Shown here in pieces: positions 1 to 9,073 of a stretch of DNA of 64,000 nt (within the stretch, counting starts at the first letter, position 1; every line of letters starts with the position of its first letter). This stretch comes from Vitellaria paradoxa (lineage: Eukaryota; Streptophyta; Magnoliopsida; Ericales; Sapotaceae): positions 17,717,894 through 17,781,893 of the forward strand of contig CM034240.1 of NCBI GenBank assembly GCA_019916065.1. The letters are read 5' to 3'. The notes beneath the pieces were generated by a model. The model saw only the letters and a list, made by a program, of their open reading frames with translations, ran no database searches and had not been told where the DNA came from. Position numbers and translations under genes: made by a program.

Positions 1-43
1 TTATATGCTTGACGTAATGAAATACTCCACTACTTGATTTTAG

Positions 44-418
44 GCGGTTTCGAGGATGCTGGATGAAAACAAATCAATGCTAAATGGGGGTGACGTCCCC
101 AGTACTTCAAGCAGGGACGACATAGAATCAGGTATCTGGAAATTCTCCAACTCAGGACTGAGGCCATTGTTTGAAGAGAGGGTCCAATCTGGACGGAAAC
201 ATTTAGGATCATTGGTTCGGCAGTTGGACTATATTTTTTGTACGGGTGCTGTGTTTCTAAGAAGAAATTCCACTGCAAGACTCTGGTCATTCGTTTATCT
301 TGTGGGTCTTCATTTATGGGTGATGTACATTCTAATGTCACACTCTCCGGTATCGGACGAGGCCAGATCAGGTGCCGTATTTTCCTTGGAGAATATCAAT
401 AAAACTGGAGGTGTCTGA
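44..418 (+). CDS. Golgin-like Golgi membrane protein, last exon (gene continues left of window)
   Basis: A splice acceptor (polypyrimidine-poor, ending TTTTAG at 43) opens a frame that runs from 44 to a TGA at 416-418, giving about 124 C-terminal residues. Near the end is a hydrophobic stretch of about 20 residues (RLWSFVYLVGLHLWVMYILM), preceded by a basic patch and followed by a short polar tail. This is the tail-anchor layout of golgin-84-type coiled-coil tethers, where the last transmembrane helix holds the protein in the Golgi membrane. The phrase FLRRNSTARL just before the helix fits the plant golgin candidate 1/2 group. The coiled-coil part would lie upstream and is not visible. The orientation (+) is opposite to the other three host genes. 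Family assignment is from recall of the tail pattern and the gene neighbourhood. Another tail-anchored Golgi protein such as CASP is possible but fits less well. Confidence 0.7.
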   Translation, partial: AVSRMLDENKSMLNGGDVPSTSSRDDIESGIWKFSNSGLRPLFEERVQSGRKHLGSLVRQLDYIFCTGAVFLRRNSTARLWSFVYLVGLHLWVMYILMSHSPVSDEARSGAVFSLENINKTGGV

Positions 419-639
419 TTTTATTTACTTACCAATGCAAAGGCCAAAAGCGATCTTGTACGTCTAACATAATAATATTAATAATCGATTTTTATATTCT
501 ATTTGTTATAAAAATGTATTTTCATGTGAATATGGACATTCCACGTTTCGGGTGGCAAGCAATGGTGCCATGTTTTTTCCTTTCTTTGATCTTTTTGAAT
601 TGATCTTTCTTTGATCTAAACTGCCACTTAGTAAGATAA

Positions 640-782
640 CCCCCCCGGGGGGTCTCTCTCTCTCTCTCTCTCTCTCTCTGTTGTTTTTTTTCTCTCACTT
701 AAAGTCCTATATCTACTAGGGAACCCCCCGGGGGTCTCTCTCTCTCTCTCTCTCACTTAAAAGTCCTATATCTACTAGGGGA
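640..782. repeat. Tandemly duplicated unit with C/G homopolymer junction and (TC)n
   Basis: Two adjacent copies (about 640-722 and 723-782) each begin with a C-run joined directly to a G-run, then a (TC)n tract, then CACTTAAA and GTCCTATATCTACTAGG. The copies differ mainly in TC length and a T-rich insert in the first copy. This is a local tandem duplication in the 3' flank of the golgin gene. The exact C/G run lengths may be unreliable. Confidence 0.75.
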
Positions 783-871
783 AGGGCGTAGGCTTCGAGC
801 TCATGTTTAACAAAAGTGTAATGATTAGCCATTATTGGCAATAATTTTACTTTCTAGGAAGTATCCTTTAC

Positions 872-1238
872 GAGATAAGGGGGTTGCGGTAGAGATTACT
901 ACAGCGGTTGTAGTAACCTCAAAATAACTCTGTTTTGGTGTTTTTTTCTTTCAAAATTATATTGTTTCACTTAAGTTTTCATATTAGAATATGCATTTGA
1001 CTGTAGTAACCCTAAAACGACGCCATGTCGGCTTTTTTTTTCATCCAAAATGATATTGTTCTACTTAAATCTTCATATTATTTAGTAATTGATGTATTCG
1101 AATACATATTCGAATACATATTCGAATGTGGGGACTTAAATTGGAATAGCGTCATTATGGGGGGAAAAACGCTGAAATAGCATTGTTTTGAGGTTACTAC
1201 TGCAGTTACAGTAAATCTCCTACTACGGTTCTCGAGTC
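872..1238. mobile_element. Small non-autonomous MULE-like element
   Basis: The left end (872-935) and the reverse complement of the right end (1175-1238) align over roughly 60 bp, sharing GTAGTAACCTCAAAA and a CAGCRGTTGT-like core. The element is flanked by a perfect 9-bp direct repeat ATCCTTTAC at 863-871 and 1239-1247, the target-site duplication length typical of Mutator-like transposons. Inside, about 85 bp next to the left end (908-1000) is repeated in direct orientation at 1002-1094. A short tandem array of an ATTCGAATACAT-like unit lies at 1090-1126. There is no coding capacity. Confidence 0.75.
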
Positions 1239-1247
1239 ATCCTTTAC

Positions 1248-1869
1248 AAATAATAAATTCAAGTACTTTTTACAAACAACAAATTCAACTTTCATTACTC
1301 ACATTTTACTCCAAATATTAGGAGATATGATTAGATATGAGGAATTTACCATCGCGTAATTGTTTTTAAATATAACGCATAATACAATTTTTTATAAAGA
1401 AATGATAAATGTATTTTATTTTTAACTTTTTGCATTTTAAAAACTAATATTCATTTGGAGTGTGAGAAATAATTAAAAGTGGAGTGTTATTTTTAAATTA
1501 ATATATTAGATCACATGATGGTAAAATATCCCAAGCTAATAATTTTTCATCACTTATACTATTCTCTGAGGCTTAGTTTTGGTGGGGGTAGTTTTTTGTG
1601 TTTGTAAAAGAAAAAAAAATAGTTATTTAGTAGTTAATTTTTTGTTTTTTTTTTTGTTTTTTTGTGAATTTAACATATTTATTCTTTATAATTTAAAAAA
1701 TGTAAAAAATATATTTTTTTGATTATTTTAGAAAAAATAAAGAATAATTGTCAACTTCTGATTATTTATACCAAACAAACTCTTATGGTAAAAAAACGTC
1801 TCTATTTTCGACAACCCTTTCTTTATAGTTTGAAAATGGTGAATCTTCACCTACCTAATATAGCATTGT
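1248..1869. other. AT-rich spacer; possible decayed MITE
   Basis: No coding signal is seen. The segment 1570-1790 has weakly complementary ends (TTAGTTTTGGT near 1574 and ACCAAACAAACTCT near 1770) of the GTTTGG type found in plant MITEs. No convincing target duplication was found, so the element call is tentative. Confidence 0.35.
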
Positions 1870-1878
1870 TATCTTGGT

Positions 1879-2104
1879 GAGTTTTATTTGTTTTACAAAA
1901 CATTTAAGTACAAATTGTACAAACACTATCGGAGAATGTTATTTAGAGAAATGTTGTTAATGAAATTGCAGTTTGCGATCGCGACAGGTGGTTTGACTTG
2001 AAAACGCCATATAGTATGGTGGTTATGTGATTAGAAAGAAATGCGATCTGAGAGTTGGCATGAAACGATATTTCAAATGGTAATTTTTGAAAACCCCTCC
2101 TCAC
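1879..2104 (+). repeat. Left TIR of the Pack-MULE, outer part
   Basis: It matches the reverse complement of about 5420-5651. The TIR resumes after the nested insertion at 2975-3046, where CTCTCAACTCTCCGTCGATT matches the inner part of the right TIR with one mismatch. Confidence 0.8.
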
Positions 2105-2965
2105 CCCCGGCTATACATGACTTTTTTTTTTTTGTTTTACGGCTGCTCTAGAAATTATATGTGCAATTGCTGCCGATGAAAAACTATTTTGAAGAATACG
2201 GTTAATGAAAAATTGTGTTTTGATACCATGGTTATGGTGGGAGTAACTGGCTAAGAAATCGCGCTTTGATATTGCGGTTTATACCGCGAGTTATTTAGAA
2301 CCGCGCTGTGAAAGCGCGAGTCTCCTGTGCAGCCTTTTTCTACTGACCCAGACTCAAGCTGAGAGCAGCCTTCAGATCAAGCCTCCATGCAAACCCTCCC
2401 CTGGATCAGATCAAGCCTCGTCAATGTCCAATCCGCCTCAACCGACACGCATCCTTCCTTGGGCGATGGATGGTTATCGTTTACTTTTTTGTTGCTGAAG
2501 TTCAACCAGATCGATTGGTTGTATGATTGTTTCGTGGAGCTAATGAGATCAGAGGGTTGGCTGGGAGATACCCTGACCGGCGATTCTTTTCGATCCGGCG
2601 TCTCTGGCAACAACGGCAGCGTCACCACTACCTCTCCGCCAGAAACTGACCCTCCGCTGCTCGTCTTGTGAGCTTGGCCAGTTTCTTCAGAAGAGGAGGC
2701 TCTTCTTTTCCTTTACCCGGGCTGTTCGTGCATCCAGATGGCCTGCACAGGAGACTCGCACTTTCATAGCGCTTTTTTTATTCCCGTTGATCTATAACCG
2801 CGATATGAAAGTGCGGTTTCTTACCCAGCAAATTAAGTCATAATCACGGTATCAAAGCGTAATTTTTCATTAACTGTATTCTTCAAAATAATTTTTCACC
2901 GGCGGTAATTGCACAAATAATTTCCAGAACAGCTGTAAAATGAAAAAAAAGTCGCTATACACTCA
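2105..2965. mobile_element. Second MULE-like element nested in the Pack-MULE TIR
   Basis: The arms are 2105-2335 and 2740-2965, inverted and about 80 percent similar by eye. Shared blocks include GCGAGTCTCCTGTGCAG, TTTTGAAGAATAC, GTTAATGAAAAATT and GTGCAATT. The element interrupts the outer TIR, which continues on both sides. The flanks CCTCCTCAC (2096-2104) and CCTCCTACC (2966-2974) are a plausible 9-bp target duplication with two mismatches. The exact ends are uncertain by a few bases. It is 861 bp long and has no transposase. Confidence 0.8.
2336..2739. other. GC-richer interior of the nested MULE, possible captured exon
   Basis: About 400 bp lie between the two long arms. They are distinctly richer in G+C than the AT-rich surroundings and open in one frame on each strand (2387-2671 plus, 2377-2628 minus). 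Composition and openness are what a captured host exon would show, but I recognise no protein family in either translation, so the source is unknown. It may instead be native MULE interior. Confidence 0.45.
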
Positions 2966-3101
2966 CCTCCTACCTAGCTTTAGTTTCAAGGTCTCCTCAC
3001 TCTCTCAACTCTCCGTCGATTACACTTATAGGCTATCTACATATAAATATATATGTGTGCGCGCGCGTGTGTGTGTGAATCTTGCATTTTCTGCAATTTC
3101 A

Positions 3102-3340
3102 ATGGCGAGTCTCTATGCGTCTCTCACACCCACTTCGTCTTCATCATCGTCTTCCTTGCAGAACTTCACTTCGAGGCTCCTATTGTTACTCACGGTTCTC
3201 CCACTGAGCCTCGCGGCCCTCGCATTTGTACTCCAATGGCGGGGCGGTCTGAACGACCCCCCAATCCAATGGTCGCCCGATCATTGGGAGTTCCCCGGTA
3301 TGGGTGGGTCTGGGAACGAAAGCGAACGACTCCGACCCAG
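3102..3340 (+). pseudogene. Captured N-terminal gene fragment, left arm
   Basis: The ATG at 3102 opens a protein start MASLYASL, then a serine-rich stretch, then a hydrophobic helix ([20 protein letters not shown]), followed by QWRGG, a NDP motif, [11 protein letters not shown] and an acidic/basic linker. This is the layout of a signal anchor of a type II membrane protein. Similarity between the arms stops after the PGMG region, so only the first 75-80 codons look gene-derived. The frame continues to 3587 but then reads through the spacer and the antisense of the other arm. I have an unverified impression that QWRGG..DP..RWSP....FPGM occurs at the start of plant Golgi glycosyltransferase-like proteins. 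The parental gene is not in this window. Confidence 0.6.
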
Positions 3341-3389
3341 AAGATCCACACAGCTCGACGAGGAGGACGACACCGATGACGATGAGTGG

Positions 3390-3605
3390 CCTGTCCTGAA
3401 GCCGTTCGTCTTTGTTCTCGGAACTACCCATCCTGGGGAACTTCCAGTGATTGGGCGACCAACGGGTCGTGGGGTCGTTGAGATCGCCCCGCCATTGAAG
3501 CACAAATGCGAGGGTTGCGAGGCTCAGTGGGAGAACTGTGAGCAACAACGGGAGTCTCGAAGTGAAGTTCTGCGACGAAAACAATGACGCGTAGAGACCA
3601 GCCAT
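3390..3605 (-). pseudogene. Captured N-terminal gene fragment, right arm
   Basis: The minus-strand ATG at 3605 opens MAGLYASL, followed by a shorter polar stretch, the same hydrophobic helix and the [16 protein letters not shown] block. Compared with the left arm it lacks about seven serine-rich codons and carries scattered substitutions, many of them conservative. The two arms have therefore diverged since duplication, or were captured from slightly different alleles. It has no independent stop or exon end. Confidence 0.6.
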
Positions 3606-3656
3606 TGAAATTGTAGAAAATGCAAAGTTCACACGTGCGCGCGCGCGCGCACATAT

Positions 3657-5344
3657 TTTTACTAGCAGTAACCTATGTAATGTCCGGGTAATATAAATTT
3701 TTTCAATTATTAACATTAAAAAAATAAAAATATCTCCAAGACAATCAAAATGTCACTTACATTTAGAAATGTTAATAGTCATAAATCTACATGTCAAAAT
3801 AGATTGAAAAAATAAAGAGAAAATTTTTATCCCTTTATAAAAATATTATTTTGTCAAATTTAAGCTTTGTTTATTTTAATGAAAATTATTTACTAAAAAA
3901 AGATTTAAAAAAAAAAAGATTTTACATTCAGACAAACAAGGTCTTAGGGAAAAAAAAGTCATTGGTACTCCCGTAATTTCAGTTCTTTTGAGGGCAATGT
4001 CTCCATCCCTCTTCGTCCTCTCCAGCTATCTCCCCTATCCTGTCTCCTGAATCATAACGGCCCACCAATCACACTCTTCTAACCCACCCCTTCTCTCCAT
4101 CTCTGTCTCTCTCTCTCTCTCAACAAACCAATCACATTTCGATTCTACCAATGTATACATGCATAGATGCCTATATGTACTAACTTTTCTCTGTTAATGT
4201 TGAATTCTAGGGTTTTTAGGAATTGATTTTGAGTGAGTTTTTCTCTGTTAATGAGAACGAAGAGGAAAGACTCGGAAGTCCGAAGAAAAAAATTAAAGCA
4301 AAACTCAACAAACACACGGTAAAAAGAACATGAAATTACACGAAACTTTAGATTAGTTTCTATCAATGGGATCATAGAGTACCACACAATTTTCAATTTA
4401 CTAATAGGAGTTGAACTTTTTGTTAGATTCACCCAGCTTCAAACTCACAGAGAAAAAAAAAAGTCCAATTTTTACAAATGAATTTTCCGTACTTCTCCTA
4501 ATTCTAGGTTTAAAACGAACAATCAAATTCAAGAATTAATTTTTCCATTTATTTTTATCAGTTGTTGGCCAAATCTTCAATTATCCGGCTTAAGATTCTT
4601 GCGTTGGCTTCCAATTTTTGGCTTCTTTCTTTGTTTCTTGTATTTATTCATTTGATTGGTTCACTTTTTTGTTGTTAATAGGAGAAAATATTGCAAAAGC
4701 GAATAATTTATTGGGTACCAAAATTAGCAGTACAGAGGAGATAATTAAGTTGGGTTTAATCCTATGTGATCAATAGAAACAAAAATAAAAAAAATCAAAG
4801 AAACACATATGATTGCCTTATAACCCTTTGGTAATGGAAACAAAATGCATTCAGTGAAACCATGTTGATACATACAAAAACATGTATGTATATATTCTCC
4901 GAAAAAACACAAAAGAAATACCAACCAAAGGCGAAATCTAACACGCTATAAAATATATATATATATATATATGCAGAAATATATCTATAAATCCATAGAA
5001 AAAATTGAATATATCTGTAAACTTACACAAAAGAAAAGAATCCAAAAATTTTTTTGTGATAGGTGAATGTGTGTAGAGAAAGTAAAGAAATTGAAGAAGA
5101 AACCCAAAAGTTTTTAGATGGGTAGAATACTATCTAGAGAGAGAGAAACTTTTAATGAAACACTTATTATTATTCATTACATGTGGAGAGAGAGGAATTA
5201 ATTTAAAAATTAAATCAAAATTCTGTAAAAAAAAAAAAGTAAAAGGGAAATGAAGATAATATAGTCATGCCACGTAGGATGAGAGTGAAGGAGGTGAAAA
5301 GAGAGAAATACACGATTTTAGTATATAGTATAGATATGTATATA
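3657..5344. other. Noncoding interior of the Pack-MULE
   Basis: The sequence is AT-rich. The part at 3990-4270 looks like a plant gene leader: CT-rich tracts, TCTCTCTCTCTC, then TTTTCTCTGTTAATG occurring twice (about 4187 and 4240). It could be a second captured 5' region, but no protein of useful length follows. An (AT)n tract lies at about 4953-4972. Confidence 0.4.
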
Positions 5345-5651
5345 ACCTATAGGTGTAATCAACGGAGAGTTGAGAGAGTGGGGAACTCTGAAACTCAAGC
5401 TAAGGGAGAAGGGGTCTTCAAAAACCGTCATTTGAAATGGTGTTTCATGCCAACTCCCACTAAACATCATTTCAGATCATGTTTCTTTCTCTCAGATCGC
5501 ATAACCACCATAGCATATAGCGTTTTCAAGCCAAACTAACAATCATGATCTCAAACCATAATTTTATTAACGGTATTGTTCTAAATAATGTTCATCTGAC
5601 AATATTTGTATAATTTGTGCTTAAATACAATGTAAAAAAAAAAAAAGACTC
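5345..5651 (-). repeat. Right TIR of the Pack-MULE
   Basis: Its reverse complement matches 1879-2104 and then 2975-3046, which shows that the nested element interrupts the left copy. It ends with an A-run and GACTC next to the target duplication. Confidence 0.8.
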
Positions 5652-6091
5652 GATCTTGGTGGCTACATAGAAGCTTGAATTGTCCCTTGGGACACCTTTT
5701 TGGAATGATTTGACACTAATGGATGCCCATCAGTCCATTCAATTTCATCAAATTTTGGAGATTTTTTGCTAGGTTAATTTTCCCGCAATTTTGTTATTTG
5801 AGATGCAATGTCAAAAATATCAATTATTTGAATTGAATTATATTTATCACTCAATATTTGAATTTTACATTGAATAAAATATTTATAAATACTTATTACT
5901 TAATATTGAATTTTAGATATTATAATTATCTAAATTAAATTCTATTTATTATTTAATATTATATTTTAAAAATAATAATATTTTTAGAACATTATATGAA
6001 TTAAAATTTTCATTTACATTGGGTAATATTAAAAATAATAATACTTTTGGTGACTTTAATAGTTTAGTTATAATCGTAATTCAAATATAAT

Positions 6092-6933
6092 ACAAGTTTT
6101 GAAAAGATTTTTTTATGAAAATATCTTTCAAACTATCTCTTTTTTTTTTTTTTTTTTCTATTTTATCCTTAAACTATTAAACATACATATTACATTTTCA
6201 AACTATCCAATTCTGTTATATTTGGTCAAAACACTAACTCTATCTATTAAAGTTAACGAAAAAATTATTATATGCAGACCATGTGACCTTTTTCACCTCA
6301 CCCTGGGGACATAATGGTCATTCAATGTCTAATTAATTTAATTATTTATTAAAAATAATTTAATAAAATATATTTTATATTAATTTAGATGATTAAATGA
6401 AATAAAATTAATTATATTATTTATTAAAAATAATTTTAATTTAATAAAATATTTAAATAAAATAATTGATATTAATATGATGCAACCAAAATAGACAAAT
6501 TGTTAAAGTTGAAAAAATGTTTGTAACAGAAAAAAAAAATTTGTTTACATTTTTTTTAAGTTTTTATTTTCCCAAAATAATAAATATAAATGTTACTAAA
6601 TGGAGACTACATATTTCTCTTAAAAAATTATAATTTGTTTTCACTCTTTTTTTTCCCCTTTATTTCTCCTAAACCAAATAATTAAATTAAATTAATTGGT
6701 TAATCTAATTAGATATGGATTGACCATTATGCTCCTAAGGTGGGGTGAAAGAGATCACATAAGCTACAGATGACAATTTTTCTATTAATTTTAATGGATT
6801 GAATCAGTGTTCGAACTAAATATTATAGAATTGGACAGTTCAAGGATATAATAAATGTATTTGATAGTTTGAGGACGAAATAGGAAAAAAGAGAAATAAT
6901 TTGAGAGATATTTAAAAAAAAAACTCTTTTTAA
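6092..6933. mobile_element. Non-autonomous MULE-like element with about 240-bp TIRs
   Basis: The left arm at about 6101-6345 and the reverse complement of 6690-6933 share GTCCAATTCTRTWATATTT-like, CATAATGGTCAATC-like and CACCYCACC blocks in the same order. The candidate 9-bp target duplication AAATATAAT lies at 6083-6091 and 6934-6942. Because the area is AT-rich, that repeat alone is weak evidence; the long paired arms are strong. The interior is AT-rich and noncoding. Confidence 0.7.
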
Positions 6934-6942
6934 AAATATAAT

Positions 6943-8198
6943 TCCATTTAATTATTGCTTAGAATATTTAACTATTACATAATATTATAATTTTATTTAA
7001 ATCGAATTCTATATTAATTAAAAATTTCATGTAAACTAGGTTATTTTTGAATTCTATAACTATGTAAATAGTTTGTTGGATATTTTAAAAAAGAAACTCA
7101 TTTGTGGACTGGTTCCGACTGATTATTGGACAAATGACCTTTTGCCATAGATCAATTGCAAGAGATTTGCTAGCATAAAGCATAAAGAGATTCGAGATTT
7201 TCATTACCATCAGATAGAAAAGTTTTAACTTCTGAACTATGCAAAGATAAGATTTTAGTTCCTTTCTAAATTTTGATTGGATATTTAATTCTTTTTATTT
7301 ACCTTTGTAATTAATTTTTCTTCTTTTTTTAATGAATAATAACGGTTAACTTACTTTAGATGGAAATCGTATATATATATATATTTGTTAAGAATCAATC
7401 AGTTTAATTTTAAGAGGTAGCTCAATTGACAAAATCTTAAATTTATTCCCAACAAGTCATTAATTTGAGTTTGTCGAGATACTTATTTTCGGTTATTATT
7501 GTTATTCTCTTTCTTTTTACTATTCTCTTTCGTGTTTTTAGCTGATGTTTGCAATTTTTTTTTTTTATGTCAAACAATTATTCTTAATTTCATCTTTATT
7601 GTATTTTTCCCTCTTGCATTGTAAAATTTAATGAATCTATAGTTTGATTGTTGATTTGCTTAATTAGTCCAATCAATTAAATCTCACTCTGCCAAAGAAC
7701 TATTAAAAAAATCAAATTAATTTAATCTTGGTAACTAACTCACTAGCCAGAACCCAAACTAACTAGAAAAAACTATTGTTTAACAAGAATTACTATCTTT
7801 TTTATCATTTTAAATATTATTTAAATTTTATTACTTATGCAAAATTCATCCTTTTGGTTATTACTTATGTAAAATTCAATTCAACATTAAAAATAATAGT
7901 TTTACCTGTATTGCAATATGATAATTTGTCCATTGCCAGGATATAATATGGAAATGTCATGCAACTTTATGGAATATATAAATATTCGTTTTTTTTTTTT
8001 AGAGGCAAGGGGAGGCTGGTTTGGTGATTTTTTTTTTTTTTTAAGTACGTAGCGATTTATTAAAAATAAACAAACTTAAAAGTTTCTAACGCTTGATTTA
8101 GAGTTATTGTGTTTGTAAGTTTGCTTATAATTTGTTTTAACCACTTTCTAATTAATATTCGTTCGCCAAATGATTCTAATGTTGAATTTCTAGCGATC
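6943..8198. other. AT-rich intergenic DNA
   Basis: No gene, RNA or clear element is visible. It contains an (AT)n tract near 7370-7384 and several long T-runs. Confidence 0.5.
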
Positions 8199-9073
8199 AA
8201 GAGTGTACAAAATTTGCCCTTTCGGGAGTAGTCAAGTTAGTTCGGACAACATACCGTAAGACTTGAAACCATGTGATCCTGAGTTCGACTTCTTTTCAGG
8301 GAGGCGGTCATCTCTTTATTGTGCGAACTGTCTAAACAGTTTTCTCGGCTGAGTCGATCAATCAGGGTTTGCCTAGGTTAGTTTACTTTCTGTGATTCTT
8401 GGCTGTCCAAGACCACGGAACGAGTTTCACCCAGTGCTCACCCTTAAAATAAAGGCTGCAGATTTCCTTATACCAGAAGAGTGTACAAAATTTAATTTGG
8501 TTCGATTTTAAAACTTAAATTAAACCATAGGTAATCAATTAAAAGATCTTAAAATCATAACTAAATTGTTTAATAAAAAAATCAAATAAAATTAAATCAT
8601 ATTTTGTCGGTTCGATTTAACATTTTTAATGTAATATATATAGACATATACAGATATATATATATATATATATATACATTTTTTTTTCTTTTATAACTTT
8701 GCTTAATCAATTGATCATCTAATAATAACAACAACAACAATAATTGCAATTTTCAATTCCAATTCTATATCTCAAAAGATTTTGACATGGATTGAATTGT
8801 AGAGAAAGTGTCAAATGAATGGTTTCCGTGTGATTAAATATGTAAGTCCAGGATATTTAAAATATATTTATAAATAAATTATTTATTATATTGTATGAAT
8901 AGTACCGGTTTGGTTTGGCAAACCATCTCCTCAAACCCACAAGTCGAACTGAAGCGCTCAAATTTTGTTTTTAATTTTTAAAACCATAACCAAACTATTG
9001 ATTTCAAAAAATCAAACTAAATCTAACAAAATAGACCGGTTGTTCGGCTTGAAGGTTTGATTGTGCACCCCTA
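8199..9073. mobile_element. Possible hAT-like element, split by a SINE
   Basis: The left end is AGAGTGTACAAAATTT. The right end, reverse complemented, reads AGGGGTGCACAATC. The interior is rich in GGTTCGATTT-type words, as in the clearer element at 26508-27184. The left terminus is interrupted by the SINE at 8216-8476. No target duplication was found, so this is tentative. Confidence 0.4.
8216..8476 (+). mobile_element. tRNA-derived SINE
   Basis: A 261-bp insertion is flanked by a perfect 17-bp target-site duplication (AAGAGTGTACAAAATTT at 8199-8215 and 8477-8493). The 5' part resembles a tRNA gene promoter: an A-box-like stretch near 8228-8244 (TAGTCAAGTTAGTTCGG) and a B-box-like GAGTTCGACTT at 8281-8291. 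The body is followed by CCAAGACCACGGAACGAG and a short T/A-rich tail. The duplication length and split pol III promoter fit a SINE mobilised by a LINE. It encodes nothing. Confidence 0.85.

Larger units (their letters stand above)
3047..3656. repeat. Inverted duplication of a captured gene 5' region (hairpin)
   Basis: The left arm, about 3047-3340, reads on the plus strand. The right arm, about 3390-3656, reads on the minus strand. The two match closely over about 280 bp, around 85-90 percent by eye with a few indels. Each arm starts with a CG/GT dinucleotide tract, then a leader, then an ATG opening the same protein start. The spacer between the arms is only about 50 bp, so a transcript in either direction would fold into a long hairpin. 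This is the cargo of the Pack-MULE. Confidence 0.85.
1879..5651. mobile_element. Pack-MULE: Mutator-like element with gene-fragment cargo
   Basis: Long terminal inverted repeats of about 300 bp are present. The left one is 1879-2104 continued at about 2975-3046, because another element is inserted in it. The right one is about 5345-5651. Shared blocks include TTTGRCTTGAAAACGCYATA, AGTTGGCATGAAAC, ATTTCAAATG and CTCTCAACTCTCCGT. Both outer ends read GAGT-T-rich inward. The flanks are TATCTTGGT (1870-1878) and GATCTTGGT (5652-5660), a 9-bp target duplication with one mismatch. There is no transposase; instead the interior carries an inverted, duplicated gene-like fragment (3047-3656) and about 1.7 kb of noncoding DNA. 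MULEs carrying host gene fragments are called Pack-MULEs. The call rests on directly visible ends, flanks and cargo; mobilisation in trans is inferred. Confidence 0.85.

Noticed and set aside
3186..3716. Long minus-strand frame of 176 codons taken as one gene
   Set aside because: Only the part from the ATG at 3605 to about 3390 is the captured fragment; the rest is antisense of the other arm of the inverted repeat.
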